DNA of 64,000 nucleotides from Petrotoga olearia DSM 13574 (GCF_002895525.1 NZ_AZRL01000012.1:1-64000); one strand, 5' to 3'; counted from the first letter of the stretch, positions 17,393 through 26,034 are shown. Made by a program: numbers and translations. The notes: generated by a model not told the origin, from the letters alone.

Positions 17393-18269
17393 AATTCACC
17401 ACCCGAATGATTTCAAACAAATTGTCTACGTATAGAGATTCTAAATCGAATACTCTTTCTGAACTCCCCAAAGGATCCAAAACACCTACATTTAAGTTCA
17501 AGTTTTTAGCTATGGTTCTCACAGTCTTGTCACTGAGTTGAGGTTCATTGAAAATAGCTTTTACGTTTCTCTCTTTAGCAACGTTAGTTAATTCAACTAA
17601 TTGCTTTGGAGTGGGGTCCACCCCCGGGGAGATTTGAATTACACCAACGATTTTTATACCATACCTTCTTGCGAAATAATCATAGGAATTATGAAGAGTA
17701 AATATTGAGCCATCGATGACTTTGGCTTTTTCAGCAAGGTAGTTGTCAAGTAAAATCAATCTGTTTATATATCTTTCAGCGTTTTGAGCGTAGTAATCTT
17801 TATTTTCAGAGTCTAATTCTCCAAAAACCTCTGTCAAACCTGGAACGATGTAAGTATACATAATATATGGATCTAACCAAATATGGGGGTTATATTCAAA
17901 CTCTTCATGCTCATGATCTTCATGAGTTTCATCTATACTTATAAGTTCTTCAAGTGGAATGAAATCGGAAACTTGAATTATTTTTACACCCTGTTTTTCC
18001 AGATTCATAGTTAGATTAGAGATAAAAATCTCTAAAGCTAAACCATTTGTAATTAAAATATCTGATTCGTACAAAGGCACTAGTTCTTTTGGTGTTGGCG
18101 AGTATGTGTGTGGACTCTTTCCTGGAGGAACGACAAGATTCACTTGACCTTTTTCTTGTATTATTTCTTTACTTACATAGTAATAGGGTAATATTGAAGT
18201 TGAAACATTTATAGCGAATACTAAAAATGAAGCTAACAAAACAATGGTTGTTAAGATTGTTTTCTTCAT
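17382..18269 (-). CDS. znuA: Metal-binding substrate-binding protein of ABC importer (ZnuA/cluster A-I type)
   Basis: A periplasmic metal-capturing protein. I start at the ATG of MKKTILTTIVLLASFLVFA, which gives a clear signal peptide; an upstream frame adds 39 residues overlapping the regulator region. AGGTGAG precedes this ATG. Cluster A-I features are PGKSPHTYSPTP (metal His), NGLALEIFISNL, an acidic/His loop DETHEDHEHEEFEYNPHIWLDP, LHNSYDYFARRYGI and a C-terminal region NVGVLDPLG. The loop is short, as expected for a modest Zn chaperone loop. It is the first transport gene after the regulator. Confidence 0.88.
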   Translation of the reverse strand: MKKTILTTIVLLASFLVFAINVSTSILPYYYVSKEIIQEKGQVNLVVPPGKSPHTYSPTPKELVPLYESDILITNGLALEIFISNLTMNLEKQGVKIIQVSDFIPLEELISIDETHEDHEHEEFEYNPHIWLDPYIMYTYIVPGLTEVFGELDSENKDYYAQNAERYINRLILLDNYLAEKAKVIDGSIFTLHNSYDYFARRYGIKIVGVIQISPGVDPTPKQLVELTNVAKERNVKAIFNEPQLSDKTVRTIAKNLNLNVGVLDPLGSSERVFDLESLYVDNLFEIIRVVNYGY

Positions 18270-18321
18270 GCCTTCTCTCACCTGCTTTTTTATATTTAAT
18301 AATATTTTGAACGATTTTATA

Positions 18322-18720
18322 CTAATTGAAATGACCATATTGACCGTCTTTAGTAATTTTCTGACATTCCTTACATATTCCTTCAAAATAAAGGGTGTGA
18401 GTCAAAACTTCGAAGTCTAATCTTTCTTTTATATACTTACTCATCTGCTCAGAGTAACATAGGTCAAATCTTTCAAACTTCTTACATTTTGTGCAGTATA
18501 TGAAATGAAAATGTCCTTTCCCCTTAAAAAAATATTTGATTTTGTCAGAAAAAACTATGGATCTAATGTCTCCATTTTCTTCATAATTTTTCAAGTTTCT
18601 GTAAATTGTGGATTTATCGTAATCTTCGTTGAGCTTTTCATAAATCTGTTCGGCGTTGAGTGGATAATCGTACTCTTCTAAAATACCTAAAATGTCTCTG
18701 CGAGCTTTTGTGTTTCTCAT
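18322..18720 (-). CDS. Fur-family metalloregulator (Zur-like)
   Basis: A 132-residue Fur-family repressor. The N-terminal winged helix contains YPLNAEQIYEKLNEDYDKSTIYRNLKNYEENG (about 18-49), where STIYRNL is the recognition helix. The C-terminal part has a structural zinc site in CTKCKKF and CKECQK, and the HFHF segment that contributes regulatory metal ligands. As the first gene of the importer operon, it probably represses its own operon when metal is plentiful. Fur, Zur and PerR cannot be separated by sequence alone; the linked importer favours Zur. Confidence 0.85.
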   Translation of the reverse strand: MRNTKARRDILGILEEYDYPLNAEQIYEKLNEDYDKSTIYRNLKNYEENGDIRSIVFSDKIKYFFKGKGHFHFIYCTKCKKFERFDLCYSEQMSKYIKERLDFEVLTHTLYFEGICKECQKITKDGQYGHFN

Positions 18721-18776
18721 AGTAAGTTCACCTCTTCAAGATAAAGATGAATAATTCTAAACCCCTAAAAGCATAA

Positions 18777-18810
18777 ATGCAAACGGTTTGTTTTTGCACT
18801 TGATTTGCAC
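18777..18810 (-). promoter_or_regulatory. Likely Fur/Zur operator
   Basis: On the minus strand GTGCAAATCAAGTGCAAAAA is followed by CAAACCGTTTGCAT. GTGCAAA appears twice in direct orientation, and AAACCGTTTGCA forms a dyad. The block begins right after the -10 box of the regulator promoter, covering the expected transcription start, so a bound repressor would block transcription. The assignment to this regulator is inference. Confidence 0.5.
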
Positions 18811-18814
18811 GAAC

Positions 18815-18843
18815 ATTATATAGTAAAAACTTTAAAATGTCAA
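18815..18843 (-). promoter_or_regulatory. Consensus sigma70-type promoter for the metal-import operon
   Basis: Perfect TTGACA, a 17-base spacer and perfect TATAAT on the minus strand, about 95 bases before the Fur-family ATG. A weaker TATAAT in the other direction at 18856-18861 may serve the pyrophosphatase gene. Confidence 0.8.
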
Positions 18844-18926
18844 GTTTTTTTATGGTATAATCTAAAAAACTAAACAAGGTCTTTTCCATAAGTTATATGA
18901 TTTTAGAGGCTTCAGAAACAAAAAAA

Positions 18927-18995
18927 TTTCAAAAATAAGATTTTGATTTTAAAACAGTTACAGGGCGCCATCCATATAGTTTCAGAGTTTTCAAA
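18927..18995 (+). repeat. Interspersed repeat family B, copy in the pyrophosphatase leader
   Basis: TTTCAAAAATAAGATTTTGATTTTAAAA, given here in its blocks TTTCAAAAATAAG and TTGATTTTAAAACAG, then TTACAGGGCGCCATCC and TTTCAGAGTTTTC. It matches the two ends of the longer element near 48.4 kb, with the middle missing. It ends about 35 bases before the pyrophosphatase ATG. Confidence 0.6.
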
Positions 18996-19031
18996 AACAG
19001 CATAATACCAGATTTCACAAGGAGGAGAATT

Positions 19032-21014
19032 ATGGGATTTATTTCTCAGGTTATATCGGTTATCTGTGGGTTGATTGGATTAATTTTTACGGTTTTTTTG
19101 GTTTTCAACATTTTAGAAAAATCCCCCGGAAATGAAAGAATGCAAAAACTTTCAAAAATAATTCAAGTTGGCGCTCGATCTTTTTTATTTTCAGAATATA
19201 GAATCCTTTTCGTTGTAATATTTTTATTCGCGGGTTTTTTGTGGCTTGTAAGTTCTTATCAAATGGCTTTGTCTTTCATTTTAGGATCGGCATTTTCGGT
19301 TTTATCAGGTTTTCTAGGGATGTCAATCGCTACCAGAGCCAATGCCAGAACAACCAATGCAGCGATTAGCAACTTAAACGATGCTTTGACTGTATCTTTT
19401 AATGGTGGCGCGGTTATGGGAATGATTGTTACCTCTTTAGGATTAATGGGATTGGGAGGTATATTCTTCCTTGGAAATGGTAATACTGAGTTAATGAGTG
19501 GCTATGCTATGGGTGCATCTTTTGTAGCGCTTTTTGCAAGAGTGGGAGGAGGAATTTTCACCAAAGCCGCCGACGTGGGGGCTGACCTGGTTGGTAAGGT
19601 TGAAGCAAATATTCCAGAAGATGATCCAAGAAACCCAGCGGTCATTGCTGACAATGTGGGAGATAATGTGGGGGATGTTGCAGGTATGGGCGCCGATCTG
19701 TACGAATCTTACGTAGGCTCGATCTTTTCTGCTTCAGTGTTGGGAAGCATCGCTTTTTCATTTAAGGGAGCTCTTTTCCCATTTTTTGTAGCTTCATCAG
19801 GTTTGATATTATCAATTTTTGGTATTATTTTTGTTAATTATTACATCAAAAAGACAAAGGAAGTTGAACCCGAAAAGGCCCTTCACTTTGGTACATATCT
19901 GACATCATTTCTTCAAGCTATAGTTGTTTTTTTCTTATCGAAGATAGTTTTCGGGAACTTTTATTCAGGTTTAATTGTTATTATGGGTATGGTGGTTGGA
20001 ATTCTTATAGGGGTCGTTACAGAATATTACACTGCAAAAAAGCCGGTAACAGAGCTTGCAAAAAGCGCTCCTTCAGGTTCGGCTCCTTTGATTATCAATG
20101 GTCTTGCTCTAGGAATGGAATCAACGCTTTTTCCTATTCTTTTAATAGGAACAGCTATTATACTTTCATTCTACTTATACGGACTTTTTGGAATAGCGAT
20201 CGCAGCTGTTGGAATGCTTTCAACACTCGGTATGAGTTTATCCATCGATGCATATGGCCCTATCGCCGATAATGCCGGTGGAATTGCTGAAATGGCTCAT
20301 TTAGAACCTTACGTTCGAGAAAGAACGGACAAGTTGGACGCTGTTGGGAATACAACTGCTGCTATGGGGAAAGGTTTTGCAATAGGATCCGCTGCTTTAA
20401 CGGCTTTGGCTTTGTTCGCCTCTTATTTGCAGGTAACAAATATCTCAATCGTTGATTTGAATGATGCGAATGTATTTACCGCCTTGTTAATCGGTGCAAT
20501 GCTTCCCTTTCTGTTTTCGTCTATGGTAATGAAAGCAGTTGGTAACGCTGCAAACCTTATGGTGGAAGAAGTAAGAAGGCAGTTTAAAGAAATTGTGGGA
20601 TTAATGGAAGGAAAAGCTGATCCAGACTACGGTAAGTGTGTAAAGATTGCTACCAATGGCGCTCTAAAATATATGATACTTCCTTCTTTAGTCGCTGTTA
20701 TAGCCCCAATGATTGTTTACTTCTTATTAGGCAAGCAAGCTGTCGCAGGAATGTTAGCAGGAACAACAGGCTCAGGAGTTATGTTAGCGATATTCATGGC
20801 TAACTCTGGAGGCGCCTGGGATAACGCTAAGAAGTTAATAGAAACCGGAAAATACGGGGGAAAAGGGTCTTTGGCTCATAAGGCTTCTGTTGTAGGAGAT
20901 ACCGTGGGGGATCCTTTAAAAGATACGGCAGGACCTTCCATTAATATTTTAATAAAACTTATGTCTATAGTTTCTATAGTGATTATTCCTATTTTAATTA
21001 GAATTTTTGAGTGA
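19032..21014 (+). CDS. hppA: Membrane-bound ion-translocating pyrophosphatase (K+-dependent class)
   Basis: Couples hydrolysis of pyrophosphate to Na+ and/or H+ export across the inner membrane. The 660-residue protein has the expected ~16 transmembrane segments and intact catalytic loops: GGIFTKAADVGADLVGKVE (about 173-191), EDDPRNPAVIADNVGDNVGD (about 195-214), and a C-terminal GDTVGDPLKDTAGP. The segment GNTTAAMGKG carries Ala where K+-independent enzymes carry Lys, placing it in the K+-dependent class; the Thermotoga relative pumps Na+. It is followed by a phosphofructokinase-family gene, which could share pyrophosphate metabolism. GGAGGAG precedes the ATG. Confidence 0.95.
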   Translation: MGFISQVISVICGLIGLIFTVFLVFNILEKSPGNERMQKLSKIIQVGARSFLFSEYRILFVVIFLFAGFLWLVSSYQMALSFILGSAFSVLSGFLGMSIATRANARTTNAAISNLNDALTVSFNGGAVMGMIVTSLGLMGLGGIFFLGNGNTELMSGYAMGASFVALFARVGGGIFTKAADVGADLVGKVEANIPEDDPRNPAVIADNVGDNVGDVAGMGADLYESYVGSIFSASVLGSIAFSFKGALFPFFVASSGLILSIFGIIFVNYYIKKTKEVEPEKALHFGTYLTSFLQAIVVFFLSKIVFGNFYSGLIVIMGMVVGILIGVVTEYYTAKKPVTELAKSAPSGSAPLIINGLALGMESTLFPILLIGTAIILSFYLYGLFGIAIAAVGMLSTLGMSLSIDAYGPIADNAGGIAEMAHLEPYVRERTDKLDAVGNTTAAMGKGFAIGSAALTALALFASYLQVTNISIVDLNDANVFTALLIGAMLPFLFSSMVMKAVGNAANLMVEEVRRQFKEIVGLMEGKADPDYGKCVKIATNGALKYMILPSLVAVIAPMIVYFLLGKQAVAGMLAGTTGSGVMLAIFMANSGGAWDNAKKLIETGKYGGKGSLAHKASVVGDTVGDPLKDTAGPSINILIKLMSIVSIVIIPILIRIFE

Positions 21015-21052
21015 AACTCTTGGTTAAAATGGTTGGTGTGAATACTATTTTT

Positions 21053-21110
21053 CCTTATGGGTGGTAGCGGGGCAAAGGGGCGCTAACACAAGGTTTTAGA
21101 GTTCCTAAAG
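21053..21110 (+). repeat. Interspersed repeat family B, copy in the phosphofructokinase leader
   Basis: TTATGGGTGGTAGCGGGGC and GGGGCGCTAACACAAGG followed by TTTTAGAGTTCCTAAAG. The same order of blocks occurs in the leader of the FAH-family gene and in the longer element near 48.4 kb. It ends about 40 bases before the next start codon. Confidence 0.5.
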
Positions 21111-21149
21111 TTAGTATAATTAAATTAAAATTTGGAGGTGCATATAATA

Positions 21150-22166
21150 ATGAAAAGAGTTGCTGTTTTAAATGTTGGCGGAGACTGTCCAGGCTTAAAT
21201 GCCGTAATCAGGGCACTCATCGTAAAAGGCGCTGAAGAGAATGTCGAAGTTGTTGGTGTCTACGATGGTTTTCTTGGCCTCGTTGAGGATAAATTAACTA
21301 TCCTTGCCAAAGAACATGTTTCAGGTAAATTGCCTGAAGGTGGAATAATTTTAGGTTCTTCAAAATATGATCCTACTGCTAATCCAGACGATTTGAAAAA
21401 GTTAAAAAATAACTTTGAAAGATATCAAATAACTAGTCTGATATTGTTAACAGGCCATACCGGAGCAAATATTGCTTTAAAATTGGCAAATGAAGGCATA
21501 CCTTCGATAATAATACCTGCCACTGTTGATAACGATCTATACTGGACGGATCTTAGTGTTGGCTTTCTAACTGCATTACAGATCGTCACAGATGCATTAG
21601 ATAAACTTCATTCCACTGCCAGTGCAGGTCATAGGGTAATAGTTGTGGAAACCGGAGGAGACGAAGCAGGATGGTTGGCCACAATTGGTGGAATGGCAGG
21701 TGGTGCAGATTATATAATAGTACCAGAGTTCGAATTAGACCCTAAAGATATGATTGAAAATATTAAAAAGAGATATTCTGCAGGTAGACGATTTTCCATA
21801 GTCGTTGTAGAAGAAAAGGTCAAACTCCCCGAAGAGGTTCAAAATATAATAGGTGATCCCAAAGTTCGTCAATACATGAAACCAGCAGAATTAGTCACAG
21901 AGTATATAAAAGCTAATTTGCAAAATGTTGAATGCAGAACGGTCGATTTGGATTATTTACAAAGAGGAGGAACTCCTTCATCTTTTGATAGATACTTGGC
22001 TTTTAAATTCGGTGTAACAGCTATAGATGCTGTTAAAAAAGGAAAATCTAACGTGGCTTTAGGTCTGGATGGTTTTGATGTTGTGGAAAAACCCTTTACG
22101 GACGAAATTTTGAAGAATAAAGAGATAAGTCGAGAATTATACGAGATGGGTAGATTGTTTTTCTAA
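21150..22166 (+). CDS. Phosphofructokinase-family protein with non-canonical active site
   Basis: A 338-residue PFK-fold protein, started at MKRVAVLNVGGDCPG after a GGAGG site. It keeps GGDCPGLNAVIR (10-21), the catalytic-type VDND (126-129) and QRGGTPSSFDR near the C-terminus. Other conserved loops differ: the usual GGDG at the phosphoryl-donor site is TGHTG (101-105), and the MGR fructose-6-phosphate motif is replaced by TGGDEAG (168-174). Gly/Asp and Gly/Lys at the two positions that normally tell ATP from PPi enzymes therefore cannot be read in the usual way. It may be an ATP- or PPi-dependent 6-phosphofructokinase, or act on another sugar phosphate. It is linked to a membrane pyrophosphatase and ends at a strong terminator. 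Confidence 0.75.
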   Translation: MKRVAVLNVGGDCPGLNAVIRALIVKGAEENVEVVGVYDGFLGLVEDKLTILAKEHVSGKLPEGGIILGSSKYDPTANPDDLKKLKNNFERYQITSLILLTGHTGANIALKLANEGIPSIIIPATVDNDLYWTDLSVGFLTALQIVTDALDKLHSTASAGHRVIVVETGGDEAGWLATIGGMAGGADYIIVPEFELDPKDMIENIKKRYSAGRRFSIVVVEEKVKLPEEVQNIIGDPKVRQYMKPAELVTEYIKANLQNVECRTVDLDYLQRGGTPSSFDRYLAFKFGVTAIDAVKKGKSNVALGLDGFDVVEKPFTDEILKNKEISRELYEMGRLFF

Positions 22167-22174
22167 CAATATTG

Positions 22175-22201
22175 AGCGGTGCTTCTTGCACCGCTTTCTT
22201 C
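22175..22201 (+). terminator. Rho-independent terminator after the phosphofructokinase-family gene
   Basis: AGCGGTGC-TTCTT-GCACCGCT, an eight-pair perfect stem followed by TTCTTCCGTTT. It would end the pyrophosphatase/phosphofructokinase transcription unit before the oppositely oriented regulator gene. Confidence 0.85.
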
Positions 22202-22240
22202 CGTTTAGTTTACTAAAAAATCATCTCTCAACTGTCAAAG

Positions 22241-23962
22241 TCAGGAGTATAAATTATTGCTAATTTCCACCAACTCTTCTCTTTCATCCCCTTCAAAAAC
22301 ATAAAAAGAAATAGCAGAAGGCTTTCTTTTCAACGTGTATTTTTTCACGAATGGATTAATCTCTTTTGGTACTTTCGGTGTGAATTCTTTTGGTATATCT
22401 TTTAAGTCGTAGTACCTACCGTAATTCATTATGAACTTTTCTATCGTCTTTTTTTGTCCTGCATCAAGACTAATGTAATTTTCTATGAACTCTTTTAAAT
22501 TCTTTTTATTTAAGTCTTTCATAAACTTTTTTACAACTTCTTTCCTCCCCAAATAAAAAGGATGTTCGTTGAAGGTTATATTTTTGTTTGTGTGGATTTT
22601 TGGTTTTTGAACGTTTGTTAGTAAAGAATTAAAATCTATCTTTTGATTTCTTTCAAAGATAGAGTTTATTAACTCTTTAGTGTAGTAATCACATCTTTGT
22701 TCAATTAAACTGTCATCTTGTATCTCTTTAATTATCTTTTTTAGATCAATCTCTTCTTTGTAGTAATGAACGAGGTAAGAGGTAAAGAGTTCTGATATTT
22801 GCCTTTCTTTTGGAAGATTTTTAAACTTTTCAAGGTTTATCTCAAACTTCTTATCTATATCATTCTTTTTCAATTCTTTGATTATGCATATAGGTGTGGA
22901 TGTATCTATTTCAAACTCAAGAGCTTCTAGTATGTTTCTCAAGGTACTTGGTTGAATGTACTTTGTCTTTGCAGATAAAAACTCTTTCAACGTTCTTTCA
23001 GAAACGTTCATTGAGTCTATAGGTATCTTTTCTTTTCCTATCTCTTTCCTTATGAAAGCCCTTAACGTTTTTGTGTTTAGATAATTTTCATTTCTAATAT
23101 TCAAAACAAAACGTCTGACATCATGAATTGTATATCTAAACTCATTCCATATTATTTTTTTCTTATCACCAGTCAACGATGAAACTAAGCGTGAGAAAAT
23201 AAAGGCGGTCTCATGAACCAAAGGATCTTTGTTATTCTTCTGTACTTGAAACATAGTATCGAGGGAATTGAAAACATCAAAGTTATCATCATGGAAATAG
23301 TAACCAAGGTAGAATCCTAATGGAAAAGTAAAAGCTAAAGCCTTTTCTTTGTTTGCATCTTTCAACCACCAAGATGAATTGTTTAAAGCTTGCACCATCC
23401 CAGAAGGATGTGGAATAGTTTTTAAAACCTTAAATGCTTCAACATTCAAACAAACTGCTTCTTCGTATTGCTCTTCGTTCTTTTTCCCTCTTGCTTTTGA
23501 TAGTAATATGAAGCCTTTGGTGGCAGGAGAATTTTCATAAGTTTCACTCCAAATTCTAATAGTTTGCAAATCTTTTTCATCAAAATTTAATTCACGGACA
23601 TTCTTTAACTTCTCAACGACTATTCCTCTTAAATACTTAGGAAGTTTTTCGAATTCTTCCTTCAATTGATTGAATACTTCTTTAATTTCTTCATTTCTAG
23701 AAAGATTGACCAAAATACCTATCTTTTCAACTAAAATTAGACAATACAAACCACCTTTTTTTAACTTTTGTAACTCTTCATCTATTATCTCAAGGGCTTC
23801 ATCGTATTTAACATCCCATTTTAATTTCAAAACGTTTATGTAATTGACAATGCTTTTATTTTTATCTGGTCTATCACTTTCTAAGTAATGAATAACATAA
23901 TTCAAAATTGGCCTTATGAACTGTCCTTTATTCACAATTTCAACCAAAGATCGAAGATTCAT
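22241..23962 (-). CDS. Large TPR-like protein with central HTH-like segment; candidate regulator of the adjacent peptide/exporter operon
   Basis: A 573-residue soluble protein I cannot assign to a named family. Residues about 30-290 are helical and repeat-like (EYEEAVCLNVEAFKVLK, YDEALEIIDEELQKLK), suggesting TPR-type helices. Residues about 320-355, IDSMNVSERTLKEFLSAKTKYIQPSTLRNILEALE, resemble an XRE-type helix-turn-helix. The C-terminal 200 residues are again helical and charged, with a short Tyr/Phe-rich tail. TPR plus HTH proteins of the RRNPP type sense peptides, but in those the HTH is N-terminal, so this layout is unusual. It is transcribed divergently from the ABC/radical SAM operon. 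Its role as regulator is inference. Confidence 0.55.
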   Translation of the reverse strand: MNLRSLVEIVNKGQFIRPILNYVIHYLESDRPDKNKSIVNYINVLKLKWDVKYDEALEIIDEELQKLKKGGLYCLILVEKIGILVNLSRNEEIKEVFNQLKEEFEKLPKYLRGIVVEKLKNVRELNFDEKDLQTIRIWSETYENSPATKGFILLSKARGKKNEEQYEEAVCLNVEAFKVLKTIPHPSGMVQALNNSSWWLKDANKEKALAFTFPLGFYLGYYFHDDNFDVFNSLDTMFQVQKNNKDPLVHETAFIFSRLVSSLTGDKKKIIWNEFRYTIHDVRRFVLNIRNENYLNTKTLRAFIRKEIGKEKIPIDSMNVSERTLKEFLSAKTKYIQPSTLRNILEALEFEIDTSTPICIIKELKKNDIDKKFEINLEKFKNLPKERQISELFTSYLVHYYKEEIDLKKIIKEIQDDSLIEQRCDYYTKELINSIFERNQKIDFNSLLTNVQKPKIHTNKNITFNEHPFYLGRKEVVKKFMKDLNKKNLKEFIENYISLDAGQKKTIEKFIMNYGRYYDLKDIPKEFTPKVPKEINPFVKKYTLKRKPSAISFYVFEGDEREELVEISNNLYS

Positions 23963-24230
23963 TCGAAGAACCTCCCTGACCTCATGAAATATTTACATAG
24001 CGTTATAATAACGGAATATTCGTTTACTTTAATTCAACCTAGAAATTTTCTAAAAATAGATTGAAACCATTCAAACACAATTGTACCATAATACAGATAA
24101 AAAAAGAAAAAGAGAATATAAGTAATTTAAAGATAACAAAAATTATCGAGTTTGATTTTAACATAGGTATTTTTTGATCGATCTCTGTAATACTTTATCA
24201 ATGCATATTTGAAGCCAATTAAAAAAACAG

Positions 24231-24258
24231 TTGAAAACCATATGAAAAAGTATATAAT
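24231..24258 (+). promoter_or_regulatory. Possible promoter for the ABC/radical SAM operon
   Basis: TTGAAA, a 16-base spacer and TATAAT. The -10 overlaps the fifth and sixth codons of the 31-codon ORF, so if this promoter is used, the ORF would not be transcribed from its ATG. It would start instead at the in-frame GTG further down (AGAAGGG precedes it) or serve only as leader. The conflict is unresolved. Confidence 0.35.
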
Positions 24259-24337
24259 AAAATTAAGATCTTTAGAAGGGTGGGGAGTGAGTTTCACATT
24301 CGTAGATATCTTTGGTAAAAAACTAATGGTTGAATAA
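24242..24337 (+). CDS. Candidate 31-residue precursor peptide upstream of the exporter/radical SAM operon
   Basis: An in-frame ORF of 31 codons begins MKKYIIKLRS, passes through LEGWGVSFTF and ends GKKLMVE, with its stop 34 bases before the first exporter gene. The first half is basic, like a leader; the second is rich in Trp, Phe and Val with no Cys. No good ribosome-binding site precedes the ATG. An internal GTG (16-residue version starting VSFTFVDIF) has AGAAGGG six bases before it. The Thermotoga maritima TM1315-1319 locus also pairs a 31-residue peptide with ABC and radical SAM genes (recalled, not checked). Coding status is uncertain; the size, position and context make it plausible. 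Confidence 0.4.
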   Translation: MKKYIIKLRSLEGWGVSFTFVDIFGKKLMVE

Positions 24338-24371
24338 GAAAAAGAAACTGGGGGGAGTGGAGGAGAGTTAT

Positions 24372-26000
24372 ATGATATCTGGTGCTTTTAACATCATGAA
24401 AGAAACTTTTAAAGTAAATTCTAAAAAGATAATAATCCCAATATTTATGGCTATTATTTATTGTGCTTTTTTCAATATATTATTATCATTTCTAGTGCAA
24501 ATAGCCATTGATACGGCTTTAACAACGGAAGTTGAGTTTAAAAATTTAATCCTAATTGGAATCTTACTACTGTTTTCATGCATTTTCTATATCTTTATAT
24601 ACAGATGGCAGATAATTGAATCAAAGAAGTTGACATTGCGACTGAGAAGTAAAACTCTAAAAGATATTATGGGCACTCAATTAGATTTAAATTTAAGAGA
24701 TCAAGAAAGAATAACTTTTGGGACATTTTCTACGATTGTCAATGAGGATTTAGATAATTATTCCAATAGTATTAATTTTGTTATTATACCGTTAGTAAAA
24801 CAGTTTTTGACAATAACTGCAGGCTTAATTTACGGATTTATATACTCACCAGTGCTTACTATTACGGTAATTTTATTCGTATTTTTTTATCAAATTACAA
24901 ATAGCTATTTAGCAAGAAAGGTTAGGGATAAGAAGATTATTTCTAAGAACAAAAAAGAAGTAGTAAAGCACTATTTCAACGATGTCAATCATAATATACC
25001 ACTACTTAGAGTATGGAAATTATTAGAAGAGACGAAGGGAACTTTCAATTTCAAATATGAAAGTTATTTTCAGAACGAAGAAAAAGTTGCATGGTTTCAA
25101 AGCATAATTAATCTATTTTCGAAGCATTTAATAGCTGCATTAGAATTTTTTATATTCCTTTTTGGACTTTATCTTGCAAAGCAAGGGCATATAACCATAG
25201 GAACGGTAGTGGGGCTTTGGAACGGCTTGGTAGGTTCGATACTTTGGTCGGTGGTAGAAATTCCCTACATATATGAAGATCTATCGACAGCCTTGGCTTC
25301 AGAAAATAGAATAAAAAGGTTTATTAATAAAGGGAAAAATGAAATTAAAGATCAGATACAAGCAAGTGAAAAGAAGGAACCAGAAACTGATTTAAAACTT
25401 ATCGCAAAGGATGTTAGCTTTTCCTACAACAAAGAAGAGATTCTAAAAGATATTAATTTAGAAATAGACTCTAAAAACAAAATATACTTTTTAAGGGGAG
25501 AATCGGGTTCGGGGAAGACGACCTTAGCAAAACTATTATTGGGGCTTTATAAGCCAAATAGTGGAGAAATCTATATATCCACCGCAGCAGGTAAGGATTA
25601 CAATCTTTTAAATTATTGTTCATATGTTCCCCAAACTCCTGAACTAATGCCGCTATCAGTAAAAGATAATATCTGTTTAGGTTTGGAAATAGAAACTGAA
25701 GAGCTTGAAAAGATTATAGAAAAGGTAAATCTTAAGGAAAAAATAAATAGCCTAAAAAACGGCATTTATGAGATTATAACTGAAGACAATGTTTCAGTAG
25801 GAGAAGCTCAAAGAATAAATATAGCAAGAGCCATACTAAATAATAAACGCTTTATAATACTAGATGAGCCATTTTCGGCCATAGATCAGAAAAACAAAAG
25901 GGCTTTAGTAGAATTGATTAAAAACACTAAGGATATCAGTTTTTTAATAATTAGCCATGAATTAAACCTTGGATTAGAAGGAGAATTATTAGAAATATAA
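24372..26000 (+). CDS. ABC exporter half-transporter 1 (peptide/RiPP export type)
   Basis: A 542-residue half-transporter: transmembrane domain with about six segments (about 15-305) fused to an ATPase (about 345-542). Motifs are GESGSGKTTLAKLLLGLYKP (Walker A), VSVGEAQRINIARAIL with a divergent VSVGE signature, FIILDEPFSAID (Walker B) and ISHE (switch His). The GGAGGAG site and the ATG of MISGAFNI support this start; a TTG-initiated frame 14 codons longer is less likely. It probably pairs with the next half-transporter. Located between the candidate peptide and a radical SAM enzyme, it likely exports a modified peptide. No peptidase (C39) domain is fused. Confidence 0.85.
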   Translation: MISGAFNIMKETFKVNSKKIIIPIFMAIIYCAFFNILLSFLVQIAIDTALTTEVEFKNLILIGILLLFSCIFYIFIYRWQIIESKKLTLRLRSKTLKDIMGTQLDLNLRDQERITFGTFSTIVNEDLDNYSNSINFVIIPLVKQFLTITAGLIYGFIYSPVLTITVILFVFFYQITNSYLARKVRDKKIISKNKKEVVKHYFNDVNHNIPLLRVWKLLEETKGTFNFKYESYFQNEEKVAWFQSIINLFSKHLIAALEFFIFLFGLYLAKQGHITIGTVVGLWNGLVGSILWSVVEIPYIYEDLSTALASENRIKRFINKGKNEIKDQIQASEKKEPETDLKLIAKDVSFSYNKEEILKDINLEIDSKNKIYFLRGESGSGKTTLAKLLLGLYKPNSGEIYISTAAGKDYNLLNYCSYVPQTPELMPLSVKDNICLGLEIETEELEKIIEKVNLKEKINSLKNGIYEIITEDNVSVGEAQRINIARAILNNKRFIILDEPFSAIDQKNKRALVELIKNTKDISFLIISHELNLGLEGELLEI

Positions 26001-26034
26001 TCTTAAAGGCCCCCTTAGAAATGTGAGGTGAATT

